Shown one piece after another: positions 7,171 through 7,508 of a DNA stretch of 7,508 nucleotides. How positions within the stretch are numbered: position 1 is the first letter of the stretch; every line of letters begins with the position of its first letter. Origin of the DNA: Myxococcales bacterium (GTDB taxonomy: Bacteria > Myxococcota > Polyangia > Fen-1088); assembly GCA_003153875.1 (NCBI GenBank), contig PMBY01000404.1, forward strand, positions 5,118 to 12,625, given 5' to 3'. The notes beneath the pieces were generated by a model. That model saw only the letters and a program-made list of their open reading frames with translations, was not told the DNA's origin and did no database searches. The position numbers and the translations under genes were made by a program.

Positions 7171-7191
7171 GGCCGATCTGTTTCTCGGCCC
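7170..7191 (-). terminator. Terminator-like hairpin at the 3' end of rlmI
   Basis: GGGCCGA (7170-7176) and TCGGCCC (7185-7191) are perfect 7-bp arms around an 8-nt loop, abutting and overlapping by one base the rlmI stop codon. There is no T-run on either side, so it may act as an RNA-end stabiliser or a weak or Rho-assisted terminator, possibly for both converging genes. Confidence 0.4.
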
Positions 7192-7508
7192 TAACCAACA
7201 TAGACAAAGAGAACCTTCAAGTACTGCCCCTCGGTAAACGCCGGCGGCAGGGGGTGATCGCCGCCTGGGCCACCTGTCTCGACGATACGCACCTCGCGAT
7301 GGGCCTGCTTGGCGGCTGCCGCGACGATGCGCTCGAAATCTTGCGCGCTGACATTCTGCGAGCACGAACAGGTCACCAGCAGGGCTCCCGCCGCACAAGC
7401 CGTCAGCGCCAGGGCATTGAGCCTCTCGTAGCCCTTGGTCGCGGCCTCGAGATCTTTGCGCGCCCGCGCGAACTTGGGCGGATCGACCACCACCAAATCG
7501 TAGGACAT
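7191..7508 (-). CDS. rlmI: RlmI-like class I SAM-dependent rRNA methyltransferase (5' partial)
   Basis: The C-terminal 105 residues of a COG1092-type methyltransferase. E. coli RlmI makes 5-methylcytosine at C1962 of 23S rRNA using S-adenosylmethionine. Visible motifs, counting from the right edge of the window: DLVVVDPPKFA (motif IV, 4-14), KGYERLNALAL (25-35), LLVTCSCSQNVS (motif VI with the conserved cysteines, 43-54), and the family ending GGDHP...FTEGQYLKVLFV. The frame runs off the right edge; the ATG at 7506-7508 lies just before the DPP motif and is internal, since the PUA and SAM-binding parts must be upstream. The full protein is normally about 390-400 aa. It converges on the sigma/anti-sigma operon. 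Family assignment is strong; the exact target (RlmI rather than a paralogue) is inferred. Confidence 0.9.
   Translation of the reverse strand: MSYDLVVVDPPKFARARKDLEAATKGYERLNALALTACAAGALLVTCSCSQNVSAQDFERIVAAAAKQAHREVRIVETGGPGGDHPLPPAFTEGQYLKVLFVYVG

Noticed and set aside
7028..7237. Small plus-strand frame of 69 codons over the GCTCAC repeats
   Set aside because: Its Ser/Arg repeats come directly from the hexamer repeats, it has no credible ribosome site, and it runs into the rlmI gene on the opposite strand.

Overview
This window is a stretch of high-G+C bacterial chromosome. It most likely comes from a myxobacterium or other Myxococcota (former Deltaproteobacteria). The evidence is a Hanks-type kinase with the HRDVSPHN catalytic loop joined through a Pro/Ala-rich linker to a PEGA domain, an ECF sigma/anti-sigma pair, G/C-biased third codon positions, and GTGAGC-type intergenic repeats. 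The assignment is an inference from gene content, not from a marker gene. No rRNA, tRNA, CRISPR array, insertion sequence or integrase is visible.

Layout, left to right. (1) 1-1629, plus: the C-terminal part of a transmembrane serine/threonine protein kinase with a PEGA domain; its N-lobe lies off the left edge. (2) 1637-3886, minus: a RecQ-family DNA helicase with a long disordered, basic, Gly/Arg-rich tail. It converges on the kinase with 7 bp between stop codons. (3) 3887-4234: a divergent intergenic region of about 350 bp, rich in palindromes. (4) 4235-4912, plus: RadC/MPN-domain protein. (5) 4961-5836, plus: a secreted protein that looks like an outer-membrane beta-barrel of the PorV/FadL-like type, just downstream of a perfect 15-bp palindrome and a -10-like hexamer. 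(6) 5913-6593 and 6590-6967, plus: an ECF sigma factor and its zinc-binding, single-pass membrane anti-sigma factor, overlapping by 4 nt (GTGA), with an RpoE-like GGAACTT element upstream. (7) 6968-7190: a repeat- and hairpin-rich convergent intergenic region. (8) 7191-7508, minus: the C-terminal part of an RlmI-type class I SAM-dependent rRNA methyltransferase, cut by the right edge.

Functionally the window holds an envelope or signalling kinase, a divergent pair of DNA-repair-associated genes (recQ-like and radC), an envelope-stress-style sigma/anti-sigma operon next to a putative outer-membrane protein, and a ribosome-modification gene. This looks like ordinary core or lineage-specific chromosome rather than a mobile island or defence locus. 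I found no clear new multi-gene system. The best leads are the palindrome cluster between recQ and radC, the non-standard RecQ tail, the sensor-less anti-sigma factor with its candidate autoregulatory promoter, and the repeat-rich intergenic region before rlmI.
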